DNA from: Fasciola hepatica
Taxonomy: Eukaryota; Platyhelminthes; Trematoda; Plagiorchiida; Fasciolidae
DNA length: 64,000 bases
Direction: 5' to 3'
NCBI GenBank assembly: GCA_948099385.1
Contig: CANUEZ040000061.1
Span: 12,818,001 to 12,882,000 of the forward strand
In this document: in pieces, positions 33,597 to 45,396 of the stretch
How the letters are laid out: the number at the start of each line of letters is the position of its first letter
How positions within the stretch are numbered: position 1 is the stretch's first letter
Position numbers and translations under genes: made by a program
The notes under the pieces: model-generated
What the model was told of the DNA's origin: nothing
Database searches by the model: none
What the model saw: the letters and a program-made list of their open reading frames with translations, nothing else

Positions 33597-34600
33597 ATGG
33601 AGCCCAATACTCCTGAGCCTTTGACACAGACAGCTGATCACTCCACCTCTTCTTTTCATGTCCCCACAGCTTTATATTTACTTGCGCCCCCGCTTCTTCA
33701 CAACCACCCGCTGCCTCCTCCTCTGCTTCCGCACCGAACTCTTTGAAATCTGACCCCAATAATGTTGATCTAGACATTCCCGCTTCCCCCTATTTCCGCC
33801 ACCAAAAGGAGGACGCCAACCCTTACCTCGCTCTCCCACTTCATCGCCAGTTGGGCGCACTTCCAACTCTAATTAGCCCCCTGCTAACTCCGGTGGAAAA
33901 CTACTCTCATTCCCGAGGAAGAGGTCTACCAGTCTTTCCAACCTTCTCACAAACCCTTCCTTCATTCTACCCTCCCCCCTTAAATCAACTGGCCGTAACT
34001 CACCGAATCAGGTTCCGATCTAAAAAACGTATCTCTCGCTTCTATGCATCAGAGGTCCCCACAAATTTGCCGCGTTTGCTGCCTGACAATAACAAAATAC
34101 GGCATCCACACGCCCTCCGCTCTGCCTCAAGTCGTACTCCTAACCTGACAACTGCCTCTACTGCTCCCGATACTAACTGCTCCATATTTGGTGTTCTACC
34201 CGACTTGCCTTACCCAACCCATAACGAACAGCCTAATCCACCACCCTACACCCCATTCCTCACATACTTTCAACCATGCCCTTCGCACCCCACTTCCATG
34301 AATACTCAATTCCGCTGGCCGGTATTCCTCAACTGCTCCTAATCATCCGTATCTGACATCGACCCGCCAAATTCCACAGGTATTTCCCCTTGCTTCGATA
34401 TTTCCCCTTCCGCTGGTGCCCATTTTTTCTACCCCTCAGCAGTCTCTCCCACTGCAACATTTACTCCAGCTCGGCTGGAAGCCACCCCAACTTAACTTCC
34501 ACTGGCCTCAACATCAATATATTCCCCCTTGACCCTGGCCTCCACCACTTCCAATCGCGACAGCTTGCCTTCTTCCAACTTACACCGCCCCCCTGATGTG
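33597..34600 (+). pseudogene. LINE-B ORF1 remnant
   Basis: An ATG at 33,597 begins MEPNTPEPLTQTADHST. After a frameshift the 199-codon frame 33,743-34,342 continues with a Pro/Ser/Leu-rich chain of the same character as LINE-A ORF1 (segments such as LPPFIP-like and YPPPLNQL). No zinc knuckle or coiled coil is visible. Function is inferred from its position before the endonuclease. Confidence 0.5.
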
Positions 34601-34609
34601 CCTATACCA

Positions 34610-35290
34610 CCTCCCACAAATAGCATATCTTCAGCCTCATTCAACTCTCGTTCTGTTCTTGGCAAACTCCTGCACCAAAAACCTGTCCTCACACGTAACA
34701 ACGACATTATCTTGATGACGGATCCTTGGCCTCTGAGAGTACTCCCAATGATCAAATATCTTTGGTAGAGTACAGTCTTCTAAGGGCCAACAGGCCGAAC
34801 TGGTGTGGTGGTGGATGCCTAGCCTACGCTAAGGAAATCTACATCACAACCCTTTGTTTGCATTCGGCCCTCGATTTTACTCCTCATTCTCTGGCTAACT
34901 GTCAGCCTCCAAAGCACTGTTCTCTACACGGCTGCGTGCATCGTTCGCCAGAATCCCCCAGTTCCCTGTTTCCACCTTTATTAGATCTTATGAATAAATG
35001 TCTTTCCTATTTTCTGGAACCAAGCTTATTGCGGGTGGCTTTATTCTCCTCCACACTTGTTGGCCTACTCTCTCGGCTCCCCCCATTCTTACGGACCTGA
35101 GTACTTGTATCCTTCTTGGTGGCCAACGTGCTTCCCAATCTAACAGAAACGGAAACATACTAGATCCGATATTTATTCACAACATGCCTCTCACCGACGT
35201 GTCAGCAACACAAAATTTCCCTGGCAGTAACCAAAAAATGGTTATCTGCCACCTGGCCCTTAGTGGCCCACCTAATCCCGTACACCGCTC
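34610..35290 (+). pseudogene. LINE-B ORF2 endonuclease remnant
   Basis: Frame pieces read FNSRSVLGKLLHQ (the NxRS motif, 34,640-34,680), NNDIILMTDPWPL (ETWL motif degraded to DPWP, so the catalytic Glu is lost), WCGGGCLAYAKEI, VHRSPES (34,940), LIAGGF (GDFN degraded), NRNGNILDPIFIH and QNFPGSNQKMV (the SDH triplet reads SNQ). The endonuclease would be inactive. At least three frameshifts are present. Confidence 0.75.
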
Positions 35291-37384
35291 CAACTGTACA
35301 TTTCTATGGAAAAATTGGGCCTCATTAGTCAAGCTTACCCGCAAAAAAAAGCGCAGTGGTTATTTTCTCAACCATGACCCTCAGATTGCTGCTGATACTT
35401 TCTGCTTCTTTTTTTCCGACTGTCTGAAAAAGTTGTCTTATACTTCCAACTCCGTACCTAAAAAGAAGTACCCTGTCTCCTCACTCCGCAAGAGGAATCA
35501 CAAACGTCTCAAGCAACTACATAATTTCAAAAGCTTTTCAATTTTCATTCGCTTAACCAGCCCCTCCTCCACACTAATTCAACAAAAAGATAATACCCGG
35601 CTTCGTGATCAAGAATCCAAGGCTTTCAGTCATTCAAACAAGTCGCAACTCCTTTCTATGTTGCATAAGTCCGAAGACGCTTATATCAAGGCCGACTTTC
35701 AACTCCTGATTCAGGATAATAACTCATCTATCAACTCCCCACCTTGCACAGCCAAAACCTTTATTGCCTTCTTCTCCTCCCATCTTTACCCATTACTGTC
35801 TCTGTCCGCTCTACGATACCTTTTGACGCCAGGAGTACTTCTGAGCTACTATCCAGTGGCAAGACCTCTACTGCATTAGGCCCTGATGGACTACCACCAG
35901 CTGGTCGTGTCAGTGGTGGACCGGATCCCCTCCTTTTGCTGCCTAACCTCTTCAATCGCTCACTTAATGGTAGCTCCACACTCGCTAACTGGAAGCGCTC
36001 AGTGATCGTTCCCATTCATGGAGAGGTACCTCTAAATAAGGTACCCAATTATAGCTCTATAAACCATACCCCCATTTCATCCAGAATAATAGAAAAATAG
36101 TTAGAGATCACAATACTGGCTAATTATTAGGCCTCATCCTCGTTGTTGACAACCAACATGGATTCCTCCGTTCATGGCCTGCATGACTTTTCAGTATGAT
36201 TTTCTGAATCTCGTCACCGACTCTGCGGAAAGTGGGAAATATTTTGTTGTTCTTCATCCTGATTTATCTAAGGCATTTAATCGTGTATCTTACCCCCACC
36301 TTTTAACAGAGCTACGGTCATTTGGCATTATCGATCCATTACCTCCTTGGTTCTCATCTTACTATCTCATCTTTCACAGGTTTTGGTGATCATTGGGGAC
36401 ACCTTTAACTCTAAGCTTGTTACCAGCGGTGTTATTCAGGGCAGCTTTCCAAGCCGTCCTCCTTTTCCTTATATATAAATGTTTTGTTTCAGACAGTACC
36501 AAGTGGCACGCCGTTCTTGTTCACGAACGACATTAGGATAGTCTGTACGTTTTCGCCTGGCAACGTCAGTACTTCCGCCCAAAAATCTCCGCTGACTCAG
36601 CCGCTCTTGATGAATGATGCTCAAGCTGGGTGATGAAATTCTCCGCCAGTAAGTGTATCTTTATTACAAATTCCAGGTTCCTTCTGGTTTCTTATGCATC
36701 CGCGGTTTACCCATCGGCAGCCGGCCCCTAGTAAGAGACCTCGGCGTAAGTTATTCTCGTTCTTTCAACTTATCCGAACATGCTATCTTTCAAACCACAA
36801 AGGCTGAATTGTGTCTCCGTCTTCTGTTCATATCACTTCAGCTTAGGAAGAATAATGTTCACATGAATAAAGTGCACGCCAGGCCCCTTTTCGATCTTTG
36901 TCCATCAATCTTTTGTAGTACGCAAAACTCTGACAGGATTACTATTGAATGCACTCAAAGATTCACAAAGCAGCTTATAGGTTGGCAGTCAAAGTTAAAC
37001 TACAGGGAACGATGTTCCCCTCTCGAAATCGAGCCATTGTGGCTTTGTCAAATCAAGCTGAACCTGGTATTTCTTTATAAACTATCGGCCAAACAATCCT
37101 GTTCATCCAAACAATTATGCTTCTCCCCGGATACAGGATGTCTACTCCGTGATAGACAGCATACTATTACCACGCCCTCTGCGAGGACTGCTCTACGCTC
37201 CAAGTTCTTTCTGTTCACGTACTACGGAATCTGGAATAGACTTCCTTTGCATATCAGATATTCTCTGTCAGAGTGTGCATTCGTGCATGCTACTGATAAA
37301 TTCCTTTCTGCCCCAACAGTTTTGCGCTTATTCAACGTTCAAATGACGGAAAGTCAAGCTTACTGGAAGGGCCTGTCCTTTTAA
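35291..37384 (+). pseudogene. LINE-B ORF2 linker and reverse transcriptase remnant
   Basis: The linker (35,560-35,740) keeps QESKAFSHSNKSQLLSMLHK, matching LINE-C QESKALCHPKKTEILRTL. RT motifs: LGPDGLPPAGR (35,878), NYSSINHTPISSRIIEK (36,050-36,100), LSKAFNRVSYPHLLTELRSF (36,265-36,325), VTSGVIQGS (36,420), LFTNDIRIV (36,517-36,545, the FADD box as FTND), DLGVSYSRSFNLSEHA (36,740-36,785), ERCSPLEIEPLWL and IWNRLPLHIR. The last 243 codons (36,653-37,384) are open to the authentic stop. The catalytic box is destroyed and frameshifts occur around 36,390-36,650. Confidence 0.85.
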
Positions 37385-37405
37385 TAATAATGGTATATTT
37401 CATGA
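37383..37405 (-). repeat. LINE-C 3' terminal ATT tail
   Basis: Minus-strand reading: GAAATATACC then about three and a half ATT units, ending directly at the LINE-B stop codon. It matches the LINE-H end at 24,652-24,682 better than the LINE-A end. Confidence 0.8.
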
Positions 37406-40400
37406 TCGTGGTTAAGACGCATGCACAAAGCATGATCAGAGAACACAGCAATTCACACTAATGTAGGGTAATCACAATTTTGAAGTTCATGGTTCACACA
37501 ATTGCAGTATTAGAACGATCAGCTTGGACTGTGTTTAGGTGAACTAAAGAGGAGAGGGTCGGCGCGGCCATTGTGAATCGGTTTCGAATCGGGAACAAGG
37601 CCGAAGCGGTTAGCGGGATGGATGTAGGAATGCAGATAAAGCGATGCTGAGGGAGGGCAAAAGCGCAGTGTTTGCACGAACCCATAAAGCAATAGGTATC
37701 AGACATCACAACATGAACAGGGAGTTGAGGCAAGAATAATACACAACTTGCCTTATGGATGCCGATAACTGTCTACGACGGATCCGGTAGTCCGGAATGG
37801 ATCACCGCGATCAACGGAATTTGGTGTGCAGTCGATGAAGATAGAGAGAGAGGTGAAGTGAAAGAGATACAAAGGGTAAGGGAAGTGTAGAAGGAGTCGC
37901 GGTGTGGCACCAACTCGATATTTGAGGAATTGGTATTGAGAAAATGGTCGAGAGTGTTACCAAAAGAAAATTAAAATTAGGGTTAACACGGTGTAATGAA
38001 AGTGCAGTCGGAGAAGCCTGCAGGATGTAGAGGAGATCGACCCTCCATTGGATAACTCATTGCGGGGGGCGCCTGTGATACAAATGCAAGTGAGTCGAAT
38101 GGAATAATTAGATTGGCCTTTCTGTATAGGTAGTTCCGATATTATATAGAAAATCACATGGAGGCAGAAACCCTCACCAGGAAAGCGGCCCAAGGAGCAC
38201 GTTGCCCCAACCTTTGGGGCATATCTGGGGCATGCCCCAAGCTTGCCGCAAGTTTGCCCCAGGTTTGCCCCAAGGTTGAGGCTAGCCCCAAGTTTTCAGT
38301 GGTGAGCTTGGGGCAGCCCCCCGTCTGCGCCAAGTGTGCCCCATGCGTGCCCCATGGGGCAAACTTGGGGTGTGCTACTTGGGAGTGTGCTTTTAAGGAG
38401 TGTGAATGGTGAATGAACACAGAACTCGGAATTTCAACAAGCCGTTTAGGGAACACTGTTGGAGAAAAAAGCTGCTGATGCAACCAAGCAAATATGCACA
38501 GATGGAGAAGAGGAAAGAACACTGCCGTGACTCGGAGAGGCCAGACCAGAAGGAACAGGAGAAGTTGAGTGTAAAGGTGAGATTTTCTGCATACGTGATA
38601 AAAGAATGAATAACCAAGTGGTCGGTATTTTGTTTCATAAAAACATTGGTTTCTGTTGATGGCAGGTAGTGCATGATGAGGGCAGCAGTCAAAAAGGGCT
38701 AGGCTGACGAACTAGGGAGATTAGGTACGGAAAGCAACGGCGAGGGCCATACTCCGGTCCTGCACGCAGAATGAATTATACTGTTCGTGTGGAGTACGGG
38801 AAATGGATGTTGATGGGTGATGTCGGAAATCCGTCCAACGGTCCGGTGAGACTGTCATGAATGGTTGTAATCCTGGTTATGGGATTGTGATCAGTGGTTA
38901 GCTATGTAAGGTGCTCCATTTAAGCGTCGTCAGGTGTGAGTATAGGTTTAACCACGGTCAATCCGATCGATCAAATCGTTTAGTCCGTTAGGTAATCCAG
39001 GGATAACGTCGATTTGGTTGACGGGCTACCCAGGTAACCAATGTGTTCTGAAAGAGAGGAGAAATGCAGCAGTCTGGAGAGTGCTCCAGCTGGGGGTTAT
39101 GAGTAAAGTACTAACAAAAATTAGAGTGATAATGCTACTTGATGGCCAGTGGGCCGATCTACGAGGGATTACCGGGCGAAGAATGATAGTATTTAGGGCT
39201 TTTAGTTGATGATGGAGATATTAGGCGCACGCCTAGCCAGAGTGCAAAATGGTTAGGCTGATGGGTGGTAGAATAGTAAAGAGGCCCAGTTGAGGGTCAA
39301 AAATAAAACAGTGGAAGACGGTGGGGTCAGAAATAGGAATGGAAAAGGGGGGACAGCAGTCAGGCTGCTGACTCGGCTGTAGGTGGGGGCGGAGAAATTG
39401 TAAAAAGAAAAGGAAACGCTCAGAGCTAAGGTGAGGCCTTTCTATGTGGATGCGAATGTGCTGGTTTTCCTTGAGGTCATGCGTAATTAGATACATACGC
39501 TTGCCGGGTGCAATGGGTTGTTAACATACCGTGAGCAAATACGCTGATCGATGAGTATTGGTTATTAAAGGATGGTAATCAGCATGGTAGGACTCGAGTA
39601 ACGGAAAGGTGCAAAAAAAGGACGATGAGACCACTGAATCATAGCCTGGGACAAGAGAACTAAGTGAAGGTGACCACCTATCACTAAAGGAACAACAATT
39701 TACTAAGGGAATTAGTGTCAGTAAGAATTTTGGTTTTGTAACTAAGTCTACATGATAGCAGACAAATCATCGCTGACTTTGGACAACATTATTAGTGCTT
39801 GGGCTCGAGGGGGATAGAAAAAATAAACTTGTGGATAATAAATTACAATGCAATGATGCAATGATTACGTTCCTCGTTCCGACAACCAATACAGGCGAGG
39901 CTTTGCCCATAGCTGTTAGGCGTTGGCATATCATTGCCGGGGCGTCGTCACAGCGGAGGCTGCATTATGTTACTACTCAGACTGTGTATCGACTACCGCA
40001 TTAAACATTAGCAATCTGGTCAAGGATTTTGCAAGGAACTCAAAAGGGTTGAGGCTGAGTAAGGCGGGGTCGGCGAGTATATGTGGAGTGCTCAAAAGGC
40101 GTGCTGTCACCCCGCACTGGTCTAGACCAAAAGGAACCGCAGGTTAACCTGAAAACGTGGGGTTTCCCATATGCAGGGTCGGGTCTAGGCTGCTATCAGA
40201 AACTAATCTGTAATGAAGGGGGCAGAGAGCATTAGCTCAAGACCTTCCCAGCCTGAAGTGAATTTGTTCGTCTTTTTTTATTGGGGAGAGGGAGGGCGAA
40301 TTTACGCCGTAAGGTAGGTTTCCCTTTTATCCTTGACACAACCTTCTTTACAAGTGACCCATCGGGTCCGAGACTGATAGGGATGGCTGTTTCCCCTTAT

Positions 40401-41565
40401 TGTGAGACCGTTACAGACCGGATGTCATAACATTTGGGAGTGTTACCACCACAAGAAGTGAAAGAAAAAGATAGAGTGGAGCAACCACGCAGATAATGGC
40501 AGCATTCTTAAAGCTATCACTTAACAGCTTGCTCTTGCCAATAACAGAGTAGGACGGGTTCCAGTGTGCATGCGAGCCATCTGGTGAACCCACCACCGAC
40601 TTTGATATGCAGGGAAACTTCGCTGGCACGACAAAGCTGGTGGAAAGGTATCACCACTGGCTTTGTAGAGGTTGACCGCTAGCTAGTGCAGTGGCAACGG
40701 GAAATCAAGACAGATTAGCCGAAGATTTTTGGACGAAAGGCCCACGCTGAAGGTGAGAACCGATGAACTGTAAAGATCATGGGATTCAGTATACCAAAAA
40801 CTGGTAAATAAGGGACAAAATGGTTTCGGTAGAAAATTGGTTGTAGGTCCGGATGAAACAACTTCTTGACAAGTCGCGGATGAGTGCAGCTTAGAAAAAT
40901 AAGGCATTGTATGAGGAGCAGATTGATGGTGGAGAGCTATCTCAAAACCCTGAGCCGAAGGCGTAATAGTGAGTTAAATTCAGATGACGTCTAGTGGGTA
41001 AGTATTGTCCTGATGGAGCTTTGAACTGGATTTATAATTGCGGGCTAGGTATCCGTATGCAAATTAAAGTGTAATGTGGCAAGGTCTGACAAGGGGGAGA
41101 AGAAGAGTGAGTAGATGAATGTCAAGAAGCAGGTTATTGTCAGCCATACCGTGGCTATGGGAAAAAAGATGAGGATGGGAAGAACTGGAAAATTATTTGA
41201 TGCCAGATTTAGCAAAACAGACGAAGGTGGAACAGAATTACGGGACTGATGATAAAACCATTCTGTAGGAAATCGTAGAACAAAAGAAGCTGAAAGTGGC
41301 AGAATGGAGAGGGAGAAGGAGAAAAAGAGAGAAAATGCTGCCATAACTGGGGCTTGAGTCCAGTTAGTGCGGCACTTCGTAGAAAGTTCAACGACTGTGC
41401 CTGTCAGACTTTGTCAAGGGAGAATTAAAAACGCAAGTGGCAGGACCAGATATGGAACAGAAGCAAAACGAATGGGTGAGTAACGCGAGTGGAGGGATCA
41501 AGAGCGGCTATGGTCCAAAAGACAATGGAGTCCACAAAAATGGAAGTTTGAAAACTTTTAGAAAC
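37406..41565 (-). other. LINE-C 3'UTR, 4.2 kb, pyrimidine-rich
   Basis: The minus strand is C+T rich from the ORF2 stop at 41,566 to the tail. Minus-strand open frames (39,233-39,496, 40,411-40,629, 40,683-40,907, 41,045-41,344) are Phe/Leu/Ser/Pro-rich by-products of the composition. The last 250 bases match LINE-H. A short GC-rich minisatellite (38,186-38,391) is embedded in it. Part of the length could come from an unrecognised insertion. Confidence 0.6.
38186..38391. repeat. degenerate TTGCCCCAAG minisatellite with inverted halves
   Basis: About 200 bases built from a roughly 10-base unit around TTGCCCCAAG. In the left part the C-rich sense dominates, while in the right part CTTGGGGC and ATGGGGCAAAC appear, so the array is partly self-complementary (for example GTGCCCCATGGGGCA). 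It interrupts the otherwise pyrimidine-rich LINE-C 3'UTR and is compositionally unlike its surroundings. Confidence 0.7.
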
Positions 41566-43188
41566 TTATCCAACTTCAAAAGCCATTTCTTCACTTATGT
41601 ACGGATCCATAAGTTGGATTACAGTTTTTACTGTGAGGTTTTTGCTTATTTGAGCTTTAAATGCCTTAGATGGCCTTGTAAAACGTTTATCACGGGGTAA
41701 TTTATTCCATAAAGCTGCATACTTAATCAGGAAAAAGTTGGATCTAAGAGCAGTCCTAGAAATGGGAACAGTAACTGTGTTGTCTCTCAGTCTTAAATAA
41801 TATTGTGAGTCCGTTGCGTTTCTGAACTGCGGTGCTTATTCGGTGATTCGCTTAACAACAACACCATGAGGGAATACGGGGTTCAGCTTCATGCGTCCAA
41901 GCCATAGCGGATCTAATTTCAAATGTTCACAGTTTTGACTGTAATTGAATTGAGTGGTAAAGCCAGTTAACTCTTTTATCATTGGCCGTTGAGCCTTTTC
42001 AATAGCCACTCTGCCCCACTGGCGCATGGTAGAGTAGATTATGTAACAGTATTCCAAAAGGGGCCTAACGTGGGTGCTGAATTTGCTTTCTGGGAGGCGG
42101 AATGTCCTATGAAGCAGGCCTATAAGTCTTTCAGCCCTAGCAATTTGAGTGGTGGTATGTTCAGAGAAAGTGAAGGTGGCTGGATATTGCAAACCTAAAT
42201 CTCGTACTAACTTGCTGATGGAAATCGGGCGACCGTCAATACTGAACATACCTGGGGGGAAATTGCATTTGAAAGTAAGAGTGTTGCTCTTCTCCGCAGA
42301 AAATTTCATTATTGAAGTGATGCACCAAGAACTAAGAGCTGTTAAATCTTGCCGTATATCACTGATAACTATACTAAGTTGACTAGAATCAAAACTATAC
42401 AAGATTTTGATGTCGTCCGCAAAGAGGTGGAGACTGCCATGGTGAGCAACAGTGAAAGCATCATTTATGTAAATGAGGAAGAGTAGTGGACCTAAAACGC
42501 TGCCTTGTATGACACCACTGGTGACAGGTTTTGGTTTGGAGACGGAACCATTAATCTGAACCAACTGATGACGATCGGGGAAATAAGAATCGAGCCAACC
42601 GAGTAACGGGTCCGTGATGCCATAAGATTTGGCTTGTGATAGGAGCAGAATGTGTGAGACTCGTTTGAAAGCCTTTTTCATATCAAGCAAGATGATAATC
42701 ATGGACATGAATTTGTCAGCAGCCTCCGTGACTGAGTGCAAGAAGTCAAACTGAGAAGCAGAGCACGGACGGTTTTTCAGGAAACCATGTTGGCCCACAT
42801 TGAGCAAGTTATTTGGTAAGAGGTGGGCCGTTATCTTATTCCTAATGAGCTTCTCCATGTTTCTGGAGATTATCGGTGCGTGATTAATAGGACGATAATT
42901 CTCGAGAACATGAACAGAGCCCTCTTTGTGCAATGGGATAATTGTGGAGGTTTTCCTTTGAGTAGGGAACGAGCTAAATTTCATAGACAGGTTAAATAAA
43001 CTAAATAGAAGGATAGGAATGTCTGGACCCCCCAGAGTAAGAGCAGTCGGCGGAAAGCCGTCCGGACCTGAGCGGTAAAATGGTTTCATAGAGACTGAAC
43101 GTGGAGAAGTATCGTTGGGGTGAAATGAAACTGTAGACAGAGTCTCACTGGGGTAAACATGGAGAGTGTATTCCAGGAATGGAAGCAC
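41566..43188 (-). pseudogene. LINE-C ORF2 reverse transcriptase (nearly intact)
   Basis: A 450-codon frame (43,188-41,836) shows YRSGPDGFPPTAL, NYRPINHAPIISRNMEK, LLDMKKAFKRVSH (the AFD box reads AFK), VTSGVIQGSVLGPLLFLIYI, LHLFADDIKILYSF with both catalytic Asp of FADD intact, then DLGLQYPATFTFSEHTT and VRPLLEYCYIIYSTM. One in-frame TAA at 41,836-41,838 is followed in the same frame by 90 more codons (RLRDNTVTVPISRTALRSNF, LWNKLPRDKRF), a typical CR1-like C-terminus ending at 41,566. Only that stop and the frameshift joining it to the endonuclease frame break the RT. Confidence 0.9.
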
Positions 43189-44518
43189 TGGCCGTTAGGG
43201 CTGAAGTGAAAAATGTGTTGAAAGCCTCAGCTACTTCTACCGGTTTATCTAGATGGGAGTCGTTAACAGTGATGAAAGGTATAATCTTGCGGGATTGGGG
43301 GTTTCTGGTTCTCATCAACGTTCTCAGGATTTCCGTTTTCTTTGGGTGGCACAAGGCTTTTGATTCTTGCTGTGCAAACAAGAGTTCAGCTTGTGATTTA
43401 CTTTTCGCCGACAGTCGGTCCATTTGGATAAATACCGAAAACTCCCGGGTTTTGAGTTCAAGTATTTGAAGTTTGAGGAGTTTTGATTTCATCCACGAGA
43501 GTCCTTTTGTTCTAGAATTCGTCCGTGGTGGCATAGTTGGGGTGATGGTGTTTAAAGACTGATTGAGAATAGAATATAGCTGATTTTCTTCCACCTGAGG
43601 ATCAGGCCAAGGAAACGATGTTCCCCGATTTTGAGATCTGATTATGTTCGGAAGGCTGCTCCGGTGAGCTAAGTGACATGGTCTGGCAGACGGTATGATG
43701 GAACTAACGGTTTTTGGGACAAAGAAGGCGCACGAGACGGGCCTGTTTTCACACCTGGGGAAGCTATCTCCTGCAGAGGTGGTTACCTTATTGAGCCCTT
43801 GAGAAAAAAGAAGATCTAGGGTATTGTTTTCTCTAGTGGGTGATTGAACATGTTGAGTCCAACCACCGAGGTGTGTACAGGTAACGAAATCCTGATAACG
43901 TCGTGGGGCAGTGTGTGATAACCAAAACACTCCTGAAGCGCTGAAATCACCCGAGACTAATTTGCGGTCGACGGGGTGAGAGGAGACAAAGAGGAAGGCG
44001 TCAATAAAAGGTAAGATATTGTCCCCGGTTGATTCAGGTGATCGATAAATGCATCCAAGCAAGAGTTCTTGTGACTGCAGTTTAGCTGTTACCCAGACTG
44101 AGTCATGAACCGCGTCGAGGACTGGGTGTTGCATTAAAGAAACAGAAAAAGGTTCTCTTCGGTGTGTTAGGCAACTCCCTTCTCGACAATCTATTCTAGA
44201 GTTACTGAAAGCCTTGTAACCAGATACTGTAAAGTCCAAGTTGGGGGTGTTTGCTTTAAGCCACGTTTCTGTGATGAGGATGAAATCGTAGTTAGACACA
44301 AGGACCCGGACACGCAGAAGATGAATTTTTGCTGGTAGTGAGCGAATATTGATGACGAAAACAGACATGCGTGTTGTGTTTCCTTGTACTGTCGCAACAG
44401 GCAGTTGTGCGAGCGTTGGGGCCGGAGGAGATAGAGGTAGTGGCTTTGCTAGTCCTGGTACAGATGAGGTGGATGAGACAGTCTTGGGTAGATTACTGTG
44501 TGTGTAAGTCGAGGACAA
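43145..44518 (-). pseudogene. LINE-C ORF2 endonuclease and linker
   Basis: A 457-codon open frame. The first 50 residues are Ser/Pro/Thr-rich; MSVFVINIRSLPAKI (from about 44,368) aligns with the LINE-A endonuclease start. Motifs: ILITETWLKAN (catalytic Glu kept), GSCLTHRREP, LLGCIYRSPEST, KLVSGDFSASGVFW (GDFN region), ENNTLDLLFSQG, then FPRCENRPV where LINE-A has FPGSDHKVV, so the catalytic SDH is replaced by CEN. The linker QESKALCHPKKTEILRTL and AEAFNTFFTSAL leads into the RT. The frame stops at 43,145 and the RT frame takes over, the two overlapping by 44 bases: one frameshift. Confidence 0.9.
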
Positions 44519-45396
44519 ATAAAGGGACCTTTGGTCAGTATCAGAATGACCAGTAAAGATTGGGAGAGTGTTGGTAGGACAGGTGGTGCGATCGAATTCG
44601 GTGATTCTGAGTTCGATTGGGAGCGCATGGAGTAACCGGCCGCCGCAGGATCAACCAAGAAGGCAAGGAGAGCTTCGTTAAGGATGAGTGGAGGAGTCCG
44701 AAGCGAAGAATCAGTGTGGAGTGGATAGAAGTTAGAAGTATCGTCTGCAATTATAGAGGCGGGGCCTAGGTTTGTGAATGAAATGCGAGTTGGTGGACTG
44801 ATGGTTAGACCACCATTGGGGAACAGGTGAGGATGAATATTCTGGGATAGAGCCATGATATGGGGCCATGTTTCGCCCAGGGTGAATAATGAAAAAAATG
44901 GTATTTTGAGTCGGCAGTGAGTAGCCGTGGGATGTACCACTGGCTGTTTCGGTAAAGAGGGAGCCCGATTTGAACGGGTGGTTGGTGGTATACTGCCGCG
45001 GTCGGATTGAGGTAGGTAAATTGCTGGGGTACAGGCAGGGGCTGCAGTGGGGTGAGAGGCTTAAACGAAGGTCTGGTAATTGAATTCCAGCCGGTGAAAC
45101 ATTGAGCGAGTACAATGAACGCTGTGCCTGGTGTACTGGGAAATGAGAAGGTTCGAATGGTGGTGACAAAGGTTGTGGTGGTATGAACAGGGGCAAATTT
45201 GCAATATGGTGGGGCATCAGTAGACAGGACGAAGGTGAAACACGAGTAGTTGGTAGCACCACGTTGGGGTTGGCTACATGGGTCTTTAGATGTTTACTTA
45301 GGTGCACAGGTGGAATACTGATGGAGGGACCGAGGAGTTTCGGTGGGTGTGCCGGCGATGGAAAGAATCGCTTTCTAGCGCCAGCTTTCCTTCCAA
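44449..45396 (-). pseudogene. LINE-C ORF1 remnant
   Basis: Minus-strand frames 45,307-44,732 and 44,940-44,449 overlap and together give a Pro/Ser/His-rich chain as in LINE-A and LINE-B ORF1. The frame upstream of 45,307 continues to about 45,395 (ARKRFFPSPAHPPKLLGPS), comparable with VSKRLRLFSSAA in LINE-A, suggesting that the LINE-C 5' end is close to the start of ORF1. At least one frameshift is present. No nucleic-acid-binding motif is visible. Confidence 0.5.

Larger units (their letters stand above)
33597..37384 (+). mobile_element. LINE-B, segment 1 (ORF1 to ORF2 stop)
   Basis: ORF1, endonuclease and RT remnants in LINE-A order, ending with the ORF2 C-terminus MTESQAYWKGLSF and a TAA at 37,382-37,384 that matches the end of LINE-A ORF2 (SLGF then TAG). 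Instead of a 3'UTR, the next base belongs to the reversed 3' tail of LINE-C. The missing 3'UTR is found beyond LINE-C (45,397-47,605) and beyond CACTA-like copy A (50,870-51,746). Confidence 0.85.
37382..45396 (-). mobile_element. LINE-C: full-length LINE inserted in LINE-B, best preserved copy
   Basis: On the minus strand the 8.0-kb unit contains ORF1 (45.4-44.4 kb), ORF2 endonuclease (44,518-43,145) and RT (43,188-41,566), and a 4.2-kb pyrimidine-rich 3'UTR ending at 37,383 in GAAATATACC plus ATT repeats. It sits at the TAA stop of LINE-B ORF2: the left joint reads CCTTTTAA and the right joint TAATTCC, consistent with at most a 3-base (TAA) target duplication. It differs from LINE-A/B in 3'UTR type and has the fewest lesions, so it is younger. 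Confidence 0.8.

Noticed and set aside
39233..41344. Minus-strand Phe/Leu/Ser-rich frames, some looking like membrane proteins
   Set aside because: Same composition effect inside the LINE-C 3'UTR; hydrophobic residues follow from TTY and CTN codons.
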